A stretch of 64,000 nt of DNA, taken from assembly GCF_002157835.1 (NCBI RefSeq), contig NZ_CP020809.1:992001-1056000 (forward strand). Reading direction: 5' to 3'. This DNA is from Mycobacterium dioxanotrophicus (GTDB lineage: Bacteria > Actinomycetota > Actinomycetes > Mycobacteriales > Mycobacteriaceae). The position numbers and the translations under genes were made by a program. Shown here in pieces: positions 35,377-45,888 of this stretch. Each line of letters opens with the position of its first letter. The stretch's first letter is position 1. Below the pieces are notes generated by a model. The model had not been told where the DNA came from. It saw only the letters and a program-made list of their open reading frames with translations, and ran no database searches.

Positions 35377-36792
35377 TCAGGACTTCTTGACGAGATACGG
35401 CGACACCGTGGAGCGGTGTTCGTCGATGTCCAGGGCCCTGCCGAGCGCGGGGAACGCGCGCTGCGGGCAGTTGTCGCGTTCGCACACCCGGCATCCGGAT
35501 CCGATGGGTGTGCTGACCTCGCCGGAGACGTCCAGGCCGTCGGAGTAGACCAGCCGGTTGGCGTGGCGCAGTTCGCATCCGAGGCCGATCGCGAAAGTCT
35601 TGCCGGGCTGGCCATATCGCGACGCGCGACGCTCCACGGTGCGGGCGACCCACATGTAGTTGCGTCCGTCGGGCATCTGGGCGACCTGCACCAGGATCTT
35701 GCCCGGATTGCCGAACGTCTCGTAGACATTCCACAACGGGCAGGTGCCACCCGACGAGGAGAAGTGAAAACCGGTGGCGGACTGGCGTTTTGACATGTTG
35801 CCTGCCCGGTCGACGCGGACGAACGACAGTGGTACGCCTCGCATCGACGGTCGTTGCAACGTCGAAAGACGGTGGGCCACCGTCTCGTAACTCACCGAGT
35901 AGAACGCCGAGAGGCGCTCGACGTCATAGCGGAAGTTCTCGGCGACATCGTGGAACTGCCGGTAGGGCAGCACGGTGGCGGCCGCGAAGTAGTTGGCCAG
36001 CCCCAGCCGGGCGAGCGTGCGGGACTCGTCGCTGGTGAACTTGCCTTCGGTGACCTGCGCGTCGATCAGATCCCCGAACTCCAAATAGGCCAGCTCGGCG
36101 GCGAGCTTGAACACGTACTGCCCCGACGAGAGATGCCCACCGATCTCGAGGGTCTTGGTCTGCGGATCGTAGCGGTGCATCACGTTGTCGCCGAGGTCGA
36201 TTCGCCTGATGATGCGCACGCCGTGCACCATGGTGAGTCGCTCGGAGAGCTCGCGCGAGAGCTCGGCCCGGTGCATGCGCATCCGGATGGTGAAGTCTTC
36301 TGCGGCGGTGTCGAGTTCGTGCAGGTAGTTCTGCCGCTGGTAGAAGAAGTCGCGAACTTCCTCGTGGGGCATGGTGATCGCGCCGGTGCCGCTGCTGTCG
36401 GAGTACCGGCCCTCGGTGACGGCGGCCAGTTGCGTCGTGGTGAGGCGATAGCGCTGGTGCAGATTGACCATCGCCCGGGCCAGCGTCGGGTGGGTGTTGA
36501 CGATGTCGGCGACTTCGGCGACGTCCACATCGATGCCGAGGTCGCGGTCCATCGTCACCTCGCGCAGTTCGGCGACCAGCCGGGTGTCGTCGTGCGATGC
36601 GAAGAACGTGGCGTCCACGCCGAACACCTCGGTGATGCGCAGCAACACCGCCACCGTCAGCGGCCGCACGTCATGCTCGATCTGGTTGAGATAGCTGGGG
36701 GAGATGTCGAGCATCTGCGCCAGCGCGGCCTGGCTGAAACCGCGCTCGCTGCGCAGTTGCCGCACCCGCGAGCCGACGAAGGTTTTTGCCAC
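35377..36792 (-). CDS. ramB: RamB, regulator of acetate/glyoxylate metabolism
   Basis: Transcription factor of 471 residues. The N-terminal XRE helix-turn-helix covers about residues 8-62 (SQAALAQMLDISPSYLNQIE), followed by an IrrE-like region (YVFKLAAELAYLEFGDLID) and a Cys-rich C-terminal ScfR domain (GGTCPLWNVYETF, CRVCERDNCPQRAFP). In C. glutamicum and M. tuberculosis RamB binds upstream of isocitrate lyase and of its own gene and represses them on sugars. GTG start with TACGCT ending 7 nt upstream and no ribosome binding site predicts a leaderless mRNA. Divergent from the thioesterase gene; icl is about 1.2 kb away. Confidence 0.95.
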   Translation of the reverse strand: MAKTFVGSRVRQLRSERGFSQAALAQMLDISPSYLNQIEHDVRPLTVAVLLRITEVFGVDATFFASHDDTRLVAELREVTMDRDLGIDVDVAEVADIVNTHPTLARAMVNLHQRYRLTTTQLAAVTEGRYSDSSGTGAITMPHEEVRDFFYQRQNYLHELDTAAEDFTIRMRMHRAELSRELSERLTMVHGVRIIRRIDLGDNVMHRYDPQTKTLEIGGHLSSGQYVFKLAAELAYLEFGDLIDAQVTEGKFTSDESRTLARLGLANYFAAATVLPYRQFHDVAENFRYDVERLSAFYSVSYETVAHRLSTLQRPSMRGVPLSFVRVDRAGNMSKRQSATGFHFSSSGGTCPLWNVYETFGNPGKILVQVAQMPDGRNYMWVARTVERRASRYGQPGKTFAIGLGCELRHANRLVYSDGLDVSGEVSTPIGSGCRVCERDNCPQRAFPALGRALDIDEHRSTVSPYLVKKS

Positions 36793-36909
36793 GTCAACCA
36801 GCGTAACAACGCTGTGAAGCCCAGCTTCGCATTCTTGGCAGAACGGTCCTTGGGACTGCCTCGCGCTGCCTGGCATGATCGGTCTGGACGAGCGATTGGG
36901 GAGATCGAG

Positions 36910-37731
36910 ATGACGGGTTCCGCAGACAAGCCGACGGCTGGACTGGGCAAGGTCATGATGCCGGTACCGGATCCGCATCCCGACGTCTTCGACAGGGAGT
37001 GGCCGCTGCGGGTCGGCGACATCGACCGCGTGGGCCGGCTGCGGTTCGACGCCGCGTGCCGCCACATCCAGGACATCGGATCCGATCAGCTGCGGGAGAT
37101 GGGCTTCGAGGAGACCCACCCTTTGTGGATCGTGCGGCGGACCATGATCGACCTGATCCGTCCCGTCGAGTTCCAGGACATGCTGCGGATGCGGCGCTGG
37201 TGTTCGGGGACGTCGAACCGGTGGTGTGAGATGCGCGTACGCATCGATGGCCGCAAGGGCGGCCTCATGGAATCCGAGGCGTTCTGGATCAACATCAACC
37301 GCGAGACCCAGGGGCCGGCCCGCATCTCCGACGACTTCCTCGAAGGTTTGCGACGGACCACGGACGAATCCCGGCTGCGGTGGAAGCCCTACCTGAAGCC
37401 GGGCAGCCGCGAGGACGCCCTCGAGGTCAAGGAGTATCCGGTCCGGGTGTCGGACATCGACCTCTTCGACCACATGAACAACTCGGTCTACTGGACCGTC
37501 ATCGAGGACTACCTGTACTCGCACCCGGAGCTGCTGGCCGGACCGCTGCGGGTGGCCATCGAGCACGACGCGGCGGTGGCTCTCGGGGAGAAGCTGGAGA
37601 TCCTCTCGCACGTGTACCCGGCGGGGTCGACGGACAAGTTCGGCCCGGAGCTGTCCGATCGGACTGTTATAACGCTCACATATGTGGTCGGTGACGAGGC
37701 CAAAGCCATCGCCGCACTGTTCTCCCTCTGA
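36910..37731 (+). CDS. Acyl-ACP thioesterase-like double-hotdog protein (Rv0466-like)
   Basis: Protein of 273 residues made of two hotdog domains. The first spans about 30-160 (RVGDIDRVGRLRFDAACRHI) and the second about 165-270, with the catalytic-type segment VSDIDLFDHMNNSVYWTVIE (Asn and nearby His). This is the FatA/FatB-like plan; it would release fatty acids from ACP or CoA. ATG preceded by GGGGAGA, a good ribosome binding site. It lies between ramB and icl, suggesting a role in fatty acid turnover. Confidence 0.86.
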   Translation: MTGSADKPTAGLGKVMMPVPDPHPDVFDREWPLRVGDIDRVGRLRFDAACRHIQDIGSDQLREMGFEETHPLWIVRRTMIDLIRPVEFQDMLRMRRWCSGTSNRWCEMRVRIDGRKGGLMESEAFWININRETQGPARISDDFLEGLRRTTDESRLRWKPYLKPGSREDALEVKEYPVRVSDIDLFDHMNNSVYWTVIEDYLYSHPELLAGPLRVAIEHDAAVALGEKLEILSHVYPAGSTDKFGPELSDRTVITLTYVVGDEAKAIAALFSL

Positions 37732-37746
37732 TCACCCCCGGTTTAA

Positions 37747-37762
37747 CAGTACGGACGTACTG
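37747..37762. promoter_or_regulatory. 16-bp palindrome downstream of the thioesterase gene, upstream of icl
   Basis: CAGTACG-GA-CGTACTG, a perfect 7-bp inverted repeat with 2-nt centre. It has the form of a dimeric-repressor operator; the binding protein is unknown. Confidence 0.5.
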
Positions 37763-37827
37763 ACCTGCGCAAATCGGTTACCGGTGGGTAGCTTCTGAAC
37801 CGGTACAGCCATCATATTTCTTCGCAG

Positions 37828-37836
37828 ACTTTGCAA
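37828..37836 (+). promoter_or_regulatory. RamB-box-like motif upstream of icl
   Basis: ACTTTGCAA matches the core of the published RamB consensus as I remember it (AAACTTTGCAAA-like). It lies about 155 bp upstream of the icl start, and ramB itself is close by. Confidence 0.5.
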
Positions 37837-37930
37837 GTTAACGCTGCCATTTGGCGAAAATTGGCAACTGAAACAGGTGGACCTGCGGATATGGCCTGTG
37901 CCATCGTCGGATTAGCACATCAGTGAAGCT

Positions 37931-37964
37931 GCTGCGGCGTTAACAAGATCGGCGCCGCCGCAGC
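37931..37964 (+). promoter_or_regulatory. Hairpin in the icl leader region
   Basis: GCTGCGGCG (37931-37939) pairs perfectly with CGCCGCAGC (37956-37964) across a 16-nt loop. It ends 25 nt before the icl ATG, just before the AAGGAG ribosome binding site, so it could stabilise the mRNA or affect initiation. Confidence 0.45.
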
Positions 37965-37989
37965 GTCTCAAATCCGAAGGAGCAGTCCT

Positions 37990-39276
37990 ATGTCGACCGT
38001 GGGCACCCCCAAGTCACCGGAACAGATCCAGCACGACTGGGATCACAACCCCCGCTGGAAGGGCATCACCCGCACCTACACCCCGGAAGACGTCGTCGCG
38101 CTGCAGGGCCACGTCGTCGAGGAGGCCACCCTGGCCCGCCGTGGCGCCGAGGTGCTCTGGGACCAGCTCCACAACATGGACTTCGTCAACGCGCTCGGCG
38201 CGCTGACCGGCAACATGGCCGTGCAGCAGGTGCGCGCCGGCCTCAAGGCCATCTACCTGTCGGGTTGGCAGGTCGCCGGTGACGCCAACCTCTCCGGCCA
38301 CACCTACCCCGACCAGAGCCTCTACCCGGCCAACTCGGTGCCGCAGGTCGTCCGCCGCATCAACAACGCGCTGCTGCGCGCCGACGAGATCGCCAAGGTC
38401 GAGGGCGACACCTCCGTCGAGAACTGGCTCGCCCCGATCGTCGCCGACGGTGAGGCCGGCTTCGGTGGTGCGCTCAACGTCTATGAGCTGCAGAAGGCCA
38501 TGATCGCCGCCGGTGTCGCCGGTTCGCACTGGGAAGACCAGCTCGCCTCGGAGAAGAAGTGTGGCCACCTCGGTGGCAAGGTGCTGATCCCCACCCAGCA
38601 GCACATCCGCACCCTGACCTCGGCTCGCCTGGCCGCCGACGTCGCCGACGTGCCGACCGTCGTCATCGCCCGTACCGACGCCGAGGCCGCCACCCTGATC
38701 ACCAGCGACGTCGACGAGCGCGACCGCCCCTTCATCACCGGTGAGCGCACCGCCGAGGGCTTCTACCGCGTCAAGAACGGCCTGGAGCCCTGCATCGCCC
38801 GCGCCAAGGCCTACGCGCCCTACTCCGACCTCATCTGGATGGAGACCGGCACCCCGGACCTGGAGCTCGCCAAGAAGTTCGCCGAGGGCGTCAAGAGCGA
38901 ATTCCCCGACCAGATGCTGGCCTACAACTGCTCGCCGTCGTTCAACTGGCGCAAGCACCTGGACGACGCGACCATCGCGAAGTTCCAGAAGGAGCTCGGC
39001 GCGATGGGCTTCAAGTTCCAGTTCATCACGCTGGCCGGCTTCCACGCGCTGAACTACTCGATGTTCGATCTGGCCCACGGCTACGCTCGCAACCAGATGA
39101 CCGCCTACGTCGAGCTGCAGGAGCGAGAGTTCGCCGCCGAGGAGCGTGGCTACACCGCGACCAAGCACCAGCGCGAGGTCGGCGCCGGTTACTTCGACCG
39201 GATCGCCACCACCGTGGACCCGACCAGCTCGACCACCGCGCTCGCGGGCTCGACCGAAGAGGGTCAGTTCCACTGA
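37990..39276 (+). CDS. icl: Isocitrate lyase
   Basis: Glyoxylate-shunt enzyme of 428 residues that cleaves isocitrate to succinate and glyoxylate, needed for growth on fatty acids and acetate, and also able to act as 2-methylisocitrate lyase in mycobacteria. The active-site loop is [10 protein letters not shown] with Cys191, the same position as in M. tuberculosis ICL1. [10 protein letters not shown] near the C-terminus is also conserved. Strong AAGGAG ribosome binding site. Very strong codon bias suggests high expression when induced. The 258-bp upstream region holds a RamB-like box, and a terminator follows. Confidence 0.98.
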   Translation: MSTVGTPKSPEQIQHDWDHNPRWKGITRTYTPEDVVALQGHVVEEATLARRGAEVLWDQLHNMDFVNALGALTGNMAVQQVRAGLKAIYLSGWQVAGDANLSGHTYPDQSLYPANSVPQVVRRINNALLRADEIAKVEGDTSVENWLAPIVADGEAGFGGALNVYELQKAMIAAGVAGSHWEDQLASEKKCGHLGGKVLIPTQQHIRTLTSARLAADVADVPTVVIARTDAEAATLITSDVDERDRPFITGERTAEGFYRVKNGLEPCIARAKAYAPYSDLIWMETGTPDLELAKKFAEGVKSEFPDQMLAYNCSPSFNWRKHLDDATIAKFQKELGAMGFKFQFITLAGFHALNYSMFDLAHGYARNQMTAYVELQEREFAAEERGYTATKHQREVGAGYFDRIATTVDPTSSTTALAGSTEEGQFH

Positions 39277-39310
39277 GCCATTGATCTTCGGCGCTAAGAG
39301 TTGACAGCAG

Positions 39311-39343
39311 CAGGCCCCGCTCAGAATTCTTGGGCGGGGCCTG
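39311..39343 (+). terminator. Intrinsic terminator of icl
   Basis: Perfect 10-bp stem CAGGCCCCGC / GCGGGGCCTG with a 13-nt loop, 35 nt after the stop codon. No long T-tract follows, so termination may be partial and allow read-through to fadB2. Confidence 0.82.
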
Positions 39344-39377
39344 TCGCGTGTCCGCATATTGAGACGAAAGTGAAGAC

Positions 39378-41257
<1,880 letters not shown>

Positions 41258-41267
41258 TTCTCTTCGC

Positions 41268-41324
41268 CGAGGCTACGGTTCTTGGCGCGATTTCTCGGAT
41301 TTCGCGCCAAGAACCGTAGCCTCG
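41268..41324. repeat. 57-bp palindromic repeat, copy 2 (perfect)
   Basis: Perfect 22-bp arms (CGAGGCTACGGTTCTTGGCG plus CG) around ATTTCTCGGATTT. Located between the convergent ends of umaA and the DUF559 gene. Confidence 0.95.
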
Positions 41325-41330
41325 ACGCAT

Positions 41331-42188
41331 TCAGCGGGGATATCCCGCCCGATACAGCGCATCCCAGGTACGGGCGATGATCTCCGGGCCCCGATATCGC
41401 AGTTGCCGGGCGCTCACCCGCACGATCGTCCAGCCGCGCGAGGCCAGAAATTCCAGCCGGACGATGTCGTTCTCATGGTCCTCGGGGTTCGTCCAGTGTT
41501 GTCCTCCGTCGTACTCGACGCCGACCGTCCATTCGGGCCAGCCCATGTCGATCCGCCGGCGCACCCGGCCCCGCCCGTCGGCAACCGGGATCTGAGTGAC
41601 GGGACGGGGGACTCCGCCGCGGACGAGCAGTAGCCGCAGCCGGGTCTCCTGCGGGGATTCGGCTCCGGCGTCGGCCAGATCGAGTGCGCTCCGCAGCCGC
41701 CGGATGCCGCGGGCGCCCGGGTAGCGCTCGGCGATGCTCTTGACCCGCACCACCCCCACGTTGGTCACGTTGAGCAGCGCATCGATCTGGATGATCGCAG
41801 TGTCTAGTGGTCGGCGCCGCCCGATGTCGTAGCAGGTGCGGGCGACGCTGGTGCAGGTCATGCCGTCGACGATGTCGACTTCATCGTCGGCGATAGCACC
41901 GGTGTGGACGAGGATGCCCGGGGGAGATGGTTGACGGACGCGGGCAAGCTCCGCGGGCGCATCGTCGGGTAGCCAATGGCTGCCGAGCACTGCGGCCGCG
42001 GAGTACCCGGCCAGGGTTGCGCTGCGGCCGGACCACAGCCACGCGGCAACTGCCCTCGACGACGCGTCGGGCACGGAATCTTTTGGTATGTAGATGTTTT
42101 GGTAAAGCTTGCGATAGCCGGTCCGAAGCGCGTAGCGGGTCACTGCGCCGGCGGCGAGCGCCTCGCTCCCCACGATGATGTCCCCCAC
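41331..42188 (-). CDS. DUF559 endonuclease-domain protein (AbiEi-like N-terminus possible)
   Basis: Protein of 285 residues. The N-terminal part (about 1-70) resembles winged-helix AbiEi/transcriptional-regulator-like regions seen in many mycobacterial paralogues (TRYALRTGYRKLYQNIYIPK). The C-terminal 90 residues form a DUF559/Vsr-type PD-(D/E)XK fold with DMGWPEWTVGVEYDGGQHW carrying the Asp/Glu and Lys-less variant of the site, then LEFLASRGWTIVRVSARQL. Numerous uncharacterised copies occur in mycobacteria. It has no partner gene. Two copies of the 57-bp palindrome flank it, which is unusual. GTG/ATG choice: the ATG before GDIIVGSE. Confidence 0.75.
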   Translation of the reverse strand: MGDIIVGSEALAAGAVTRYALRTGYRKLYQNIYIPKDSVPDASSRAVAAWLWSGRSATLAGYSAAAVLGSHWLPDDAPAELARVRQPSPPGILVHTGAIADDEVDIVDGMTCTSVARTCYDIGRRRPLDTAIIQIDALLNVTNVGVVRVKSIAERYPGARGIRRLRSALDLADAGAESPQETRLRLLLVRGGVPRPVTQIPVADGRGRVRRRIDMGWPEWTVGVEYDGGQHWTNPEDHENDIVRLEFLASRGWTIVRVSARQLRYRGPEIIARTWDALYRAGYPR

Positions 42189-42231
42189 ACCGATATTCGA
42201 CGCACAGGGTGCGCGCCCGGTTCCCTTCTCG

Positions 42232-42288
42232 CGACACTACGGTTTATGGCGCGATTTCCCGGATTTCGCGCCAAAAACCGTAGTGTCG
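42232..42288. repeat. 57-bp palindromic repeat, copy 3
   Basis: Arms pair at 21 of 22 positions (CGACACTACGGTTTATGGCG plus CG) around ATTTCCCGGATTT. Located between the start of the DUF559 gene and the end of the second PPK2 gene. Confidence 0.93.
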
Positions 42289-42299
42289 GCGGAAAAAAA

Positions 42300-43178
42300 T
42301 CACGCCGACGCGAGCCTGCGCTTCTCCGCTTCGACGTCGAAATCAGCTGGGGGCCAGGACAAGTCGAATTCCTTGAGGGCCTCGATGAGCAGCTCGAGGA
42401 TGGCCAGCCGGCTGTACCACTTACGGTTGCAGGGCACGATGTGCCACGGTGCGTAGTCGGTCGACGTCCGGTCCAGCATTGCCTGGTACGCCTCTTGGTA
42501 CTGCGGCCACAGCATGCGTTCGTCGATGTCGCCCGGGTTGTACTTCCAGAACTTGTCGGGGCGCTCCAGGCGTTCGGCCAGCCGCTGCTTCTGCTCGTCG
42601 AGGGAGACGAACATCGCGACCTTGACGATCTTGGTGCCGGAGTCGACGAGTTCCTTCTCGAACGCGTTGATCTCGTCGTAGCGGGCTTCCCAGACGTCCG
42701 GCGGCACCAGGTTGTGCACGCGGACGATCAGCACATCCTCGTAGTGCGACCGGTCGAAGACGCCGACGTGCCCGGCGGGCGGCAGCGCCCGGCGGACCCG
42801 CCACAGATAGTGGTGCGCCAGCTCCTCATCGGTCGGCTTGCCGAAGCTGGCATACCTGATGCCCTGTGGATTACCGGCTCCCACAACGTGTTTGACGATT
42901 CCGCCCTTACCTGCGGTGTCCATGCCCTGCAACACCAGAAGCAGTGAGCGGGTGTCGCCGGCCCGGCTGCCCGCGTAGAGCATCTCCTGCAGCCCCGCGA
43001 ACCGCTCATTGCGCTCGGCCTGAAGATCGGGGGCGTCGCTCTTGGAGCCCGTGAATCCCGGCGTGGCATCGGGATCGATGTCGACGACCAAGGCGCCGGC
43101 CCGGAACTCCAGATGGTGGTGTGGCTCGTGGCTCCACTGCGCCGGTAGATCGTCGTCGGACTTGTCGCTGGTGGTCAC
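42300..43178 (-). CDS. Polyphosphate kinase 2-like phosphotransferase (class III type)
   Basis: P-loop kinase of 292 residues of the PPK2 family. Walker A is QGMDTAGKGGIVKHV, Walker B FDRSHYEDVLIVRVH, and the lid region is RPDKFWKYNPGDIDERMLW. SHYEDVL and the KFWKYNPGD lid differ from the class I enzyme upstream (SWYNRAG, KLSPTDL) and match class III/AMP-type enzymes, which can phosphorylate AMP or ADP with polyphosphate. Called PPK2-like rather than a definite subclass. GTG start. Transcribed away from the TetR gene cluster. Confidence 0.85.
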   Translation of the reverse strand: MTTSDKSDDDLPAQWSHEPHHHLEFRAGALVVDIDPDATPGFTGSKSDAPDLQAERNERFAGLQEMLYAGSRAGDTRSLLLVLQGMDTAGKGGIVKHVVGAGNPQGIRYASFGKPTDEELAHHYLWRVRRALPPAGHVGVFDRSHYEDVLIVRVHNLVPPDVWEARYDEINAFEKELVDSGTKIVKVAMFVSLDEQKQRLAERLERPDKFWKYNPGDIDERMLWPQYQEAYQAMLDRTSTDYAPWHIVPCNRKWYSRLAILELLIEALKEFDLSWPPADFDVEAEKRRLASA

Positions 43179-43195
43179 GCGGCCTAGTCAAGCAG

Positions 43196-43888
43196 CTACG
43201 GCGGCAATACCGGGGAAGGATGCGGCTGCGAGTTGAATTTCTCCAGGGAACCGCCGACCTCGACGATGCCGCACAGCGCGTTCCACGACAGCATCGTCAG
43301 ATAGTCGATGAGCTCGTCGGAGGTCATCCGCGGGTTCGACATCCACGAGTGGGTCGCCAGCTGCACGCCGCCGACGGTGTGGAACGCCCACGCCTCGGCG
43401 CCGCCGGTGTCCATCCCGACGTCGGCCATCCGACGGCGCAGCATTACCGCGAGCATGCGCGCGATGATCTGCTCGGAATCGGCGACCGCCTTGCTCTTGC
43501 TGGCCGAGTTGCTCGTCATGACGAACTGATAGGGCTCGGGTTCGGCGGCCACCGTCTCGACGTAGACCTTGATGATCTCGCGGGTCAGGTCGAAGCCGTC
43601 GAGGTTGGACGTCAGCGCCGCGGCCATGTTGGGAATCAGCGTGGTCTGCGCGAACCGCATCATGACGGCGGTGGTCAGATCGTTCTTGTCGACGAAATAG
43701 CGGTAGAGCACGGTCTTCGAGACGCCGATTTCCGCTGCGATCTCGTCCATGCTGACGTTGCTGCCGAGTCGGCGGATGGCCTCGAGGGTGCCGTCTACCA
43801 GCTCATTGCGTCGCTCCACCTTGTGTTGGTGCCAGCGCCGCTTTCGCCCATCGGTCTTCACCGTCGCCGGCGGAGTCTGCTGTGCCAC
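43196..43888 (-). CDS. TetR family regulator (Rv0472c-like)
   Basis: Repressor-type protein of about 230 residues. HTH region MDEIAAEIGVSKTVLYRYFV at about 46-65 after a basic segment KTDGRKRRWHQHKVERRN that precedes the first helix. The C-terminal part ends GGSLEKFNSQPHPSP. Start: a TACTAT -10 box at 43922-43927 would place the transcription start near 43915, inside the more upstream GTG at 43918; the GTG used here also aligns with the orthologue, so I prefer it. Divergent from the DUF445 gene, whose expression it may control. Ligand unknown. Confidence 0.85.
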   Translation of the reverse strand: MAQQTPPATVKTDGRKRRWHQHKVERRNELVDGTLEAIRRLGSNVSMDEIAAEIGVSKTVLYRYFVDKNDLTTAVMMRFAQTTLIPNMAAALTSNLDGFDLTREIIKVYVETVAAEPEPYQFVMTSNSASKSKAVADSEQIIARMLAVMLRRRMADVGMDTGGAEAWAFHTVGGVQLATHSWMSNPRMTSDELIDYLTMLSWNALCGIVEVGGSLEKFNSQPHPSPVLPP

Positions 43889-43994
43889 TGTCGCGGTAGT
43901 CCCATTCCCTAGTTCCACTTGATAGTACGGCGAAACAACCCCCGTCTGCCCGTGGGACCGAGCCCTCGGGCATGCCTTTGTGGATGATGGAGGC

Positions 43995-45329
43995 GTGGCA
44001 CATAGATCCGAAGCAGGTTTGCGTGCGCTTCCTGCTCCGCGAGCGAGTTTCGCCGAGACACTGGCCGGTGCCGATCCGACGGCCGACGCCGAGCGTAGGC
44101 GTGGTTTGCGGCGGATGAAGGCTGTCGCACTCGGTTTCCTGCTGGGCGCCACTGTGGTCTATCTGGTGTGCACCTGGGCGGAGTCCCGCGGCGCCGCGGC
44201 GCCGACCTGGGTCGGGTATGTGCGCGCGGCGGCCGAGGCGGGCATGGTCGGCGCGCTGGCCGACTGGTTCGCTGTCACGGCACTGTTCCGGCATCCGCTG
44301 GGCATCCCGATCCCGCACACCGCGATCATCAAGCGCAAGAAGGACCAGCTCGGCGAAGGGCTCGGCACGTTCGTGCGGGAGAACTTCATGTCACCGCAGG
44401 TCATCGAGACCAAGGTGCGCGACGCGCAGGTGGCCGGCCGGCTCGGCAAGTGGCTCAGCGACCGCTCCCATGCCGAACGCGTGGCTTCCGAGAGTGCGAC
44501 CGTGCTGCGGGTCGGGGTGGAGTTGTTGCGCGACGAAGACGTGCAGCACGTGCTGGACCGGATGATCGTCAAGCGCATCGCCGAGCCCAAGTGGGGCCCG
44601 CCCATCGGGCGGGTGTTGGCCACGCTGCTGGCCGAGGGCCGGCAGGAGGCGCTGATCCAGCTGTTGTGTGACCGGGCGTTCCAGTGGTCGCTCAACGCTG
44701 GCGAGGTCATCGAGCGGGTGATCGAACGTGACTCTCCGACCTGGTCGCCGCGGTGGGTCGACCATCTGGTCGGTGACCGGATCCATCGCGAGCTGATGGA
44801 TTTCACCGACAAGGTGCGTCGCAATCCCGACCATGAGCTGCGCCGGTCGGCCACCCGGTTCATGTTCGAGTTCGCCGACGATCTGCAGAACGACGACGCC
44901 ACCATCCAGCGCGCCGAGAACGTCAAAGAGCAGATCATGGCCCGCGACGAGGTGGCCCGCGCCGCCGAGACCGCGTGGAACGCGGCCAAACGCATCATCG
45001 GCGAGTCGGTCGACGATCCGTCGTCGGCGCTGCGGACCCGGATCGCGGATTCGGTGATGCGCATCGGGGAGTCCCTGCGCGACGACGCCGAGCTGCGCGA
45101 CAAGGTCGACAACTGGATCGTGCGGGCCGCAAAACACCTGGTCGGCGAGTATGGGACGGAGATCACAGCGATCATCACGGAGACCATCGAGCGCTGGGAC
45201 GCCGATGAGGCGAGCCGCCGGATCGAACTCCACGTGGGCCGTGACCTGCAATTCATCCGGATCAATGGCACCGTGGTAGGTGCGCTGGCAGGCCTGATCA
45301 TCTACACGATCGGTCAACTACTGTTCTGA
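43995..45329 (+). CDS. DUF445 membrane protein (Rv0473-like)
   Basis: Protein of about 444 residues. An N-terminal helix pair lies at about 42-65 and 78-98 (GALADWFAVTALFRHPLGIP is the DUF445 signature, abbreviated here to 20 residues), followed by a long, mostly helical, charged domain and a C-terminal transmembrane helix (about 425-442). Start is uncertain: this GTG follows GATGAT by 6 nt, and the GTG 15 nt upstream has no ribosome binding site. Function unknown; conserved across actinobacteria. Divergent from the TetR gene. Confidence 0.8.
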   Translation: MAHRSEAGLRALPAPRASFAETLAGADPTADAERRRGLRRMKAVALGFLLGATVVYLVCTWAESRGAAAPTWVGYVRAAAEAGMVGALADWFAVTALFRHPLGIPIPHTAIIKRKKDQLGEGLGTFVRENFMSPQVIETKVRDAQVAGRLGKWLSDRSHAERVASESATVLRVGVELLRDEDVQHVLDRMIVKRIAEPKWGPPIGRVLATLLAEGRQEALIQLLCDRAFQWSLNAGEVIERVIERDSPTWSPRWVDHLVGDRIHRELMDFTDKVRRNPDHELRRSATRFMFEFADDLQNDDATIQRAENVKEQIMARDEVARAAETAWNAAKRIIGESVDDPSSALRTRIADSVMRIGESLRDDAELRDKVDNWIVRAAKHLVGEYGTEITAIITETIERWDADEASRRIELHVGRDLQFIRINGTVVGALAGLIIYTIGQLLF

Positions 45330-45342
45330 CCTGCGCTAGCAG

Positions 45343-45362
45343 GTGCTTGCAATTGTTAGCAC
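45343..45362. promoter_or_regulatory. 20-bp palindrome in the promoter of the XRE regulator gene
   Basis: GTGCT-NN-CAATTG-NN-AGCAC, 16 of 20 bases symmetric. It overlaps where the -35 element should be, ahead of TACCGT at 45370-45375, and starts 13 nt after the DUF445 stop. The small HTH protein encoded downstream is the obvious candidate for binding it. Confidence 0.6.
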
Positions 45363-45413
45363 TAGGTCGTACCGTGGGTTTTGTCAGCGCAAGCCCAACG
45401 GAAGAGGCTCAAC

Positions 45414-45875
45414 ATGTCGCAGGACGAGAATCTTGCAGCCGTGGTGAGCAACGCGGCTTCGGACATCGGCAGCTTCATTCGCAGCCAGCGTGAAGCCGCT
45501 CAGGTGTCCGTGCGTCAACTCGCCGAGAAGGCCGGCGTCAGCAATCCCTACCTCAGCCAGATCGAGCGGGGACTGCGCAAACCTTCAGCGGATGTGCTCA
45601 AGGAGATCGCCAAGGCATTGCGGGTTTCTGCCGAGGTGCTCTACCTGCGGGCCGGGATCCTCGAACCCACCGAGGGCAACCGGGTCCGCGACGCCATTGT
45701 CGGCGACACCGCGATCACCGAGCGGCAGAAGCAGGTGCTGCTCGACATATACACGTCTTTCTGTCAGCAGAACGAGGGCAGCGAAGACACGGCAGAGGCG
45801 GCGCCGCAGGAATCAGTGCCGGCAACGCCTCCCGAAATACCGCACACACCCCCGTCATCAACTGCAAGCATCTGA
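45414..45875 (+). CDS. XRE family transcriptional regulator (Rv0474-like)
   Basis: DNA-binding protein of 153 residues. The helix-turn-helix spans about 17-72 ([20 protein letters not shown]), and the C-terminal 40 residues are disordered, acidic and Pro-rich. GGAAGAGG serves as ribosome binding site. It lies 13 nt before hbhA and probably shares its transcript. I recall reports of the M. tuberculosis counterpart as a copper-responsive regulator, not checked here. Autoregulation through the palindrome upstream is an inference. Confidence 0.86.
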   Translation: MSQDENLAAVVSNAASDIGSFIRSQREAAQVSVRQLAEKAGVSNPYLSQIERGLRKPSADVLKEIAKALRVSAEVLYLRAGILEPTEGNRVRDAIVGDTAITERQKQVLLDIYTSFCQQNEGSEDTAEAAPQESVPATPPEIPHTPPSSTASI

Positions 45876-45888
45876 AAGGAAATTCGAC

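Noticed and set aside
36793..37611. N-terminal extension of RamB by 273 codons
   Set aside because: It overlaps the divergent thioesterase gene; the GTG start at 36792 matches the known RamB length and has a -10 box 7 nt upstream.
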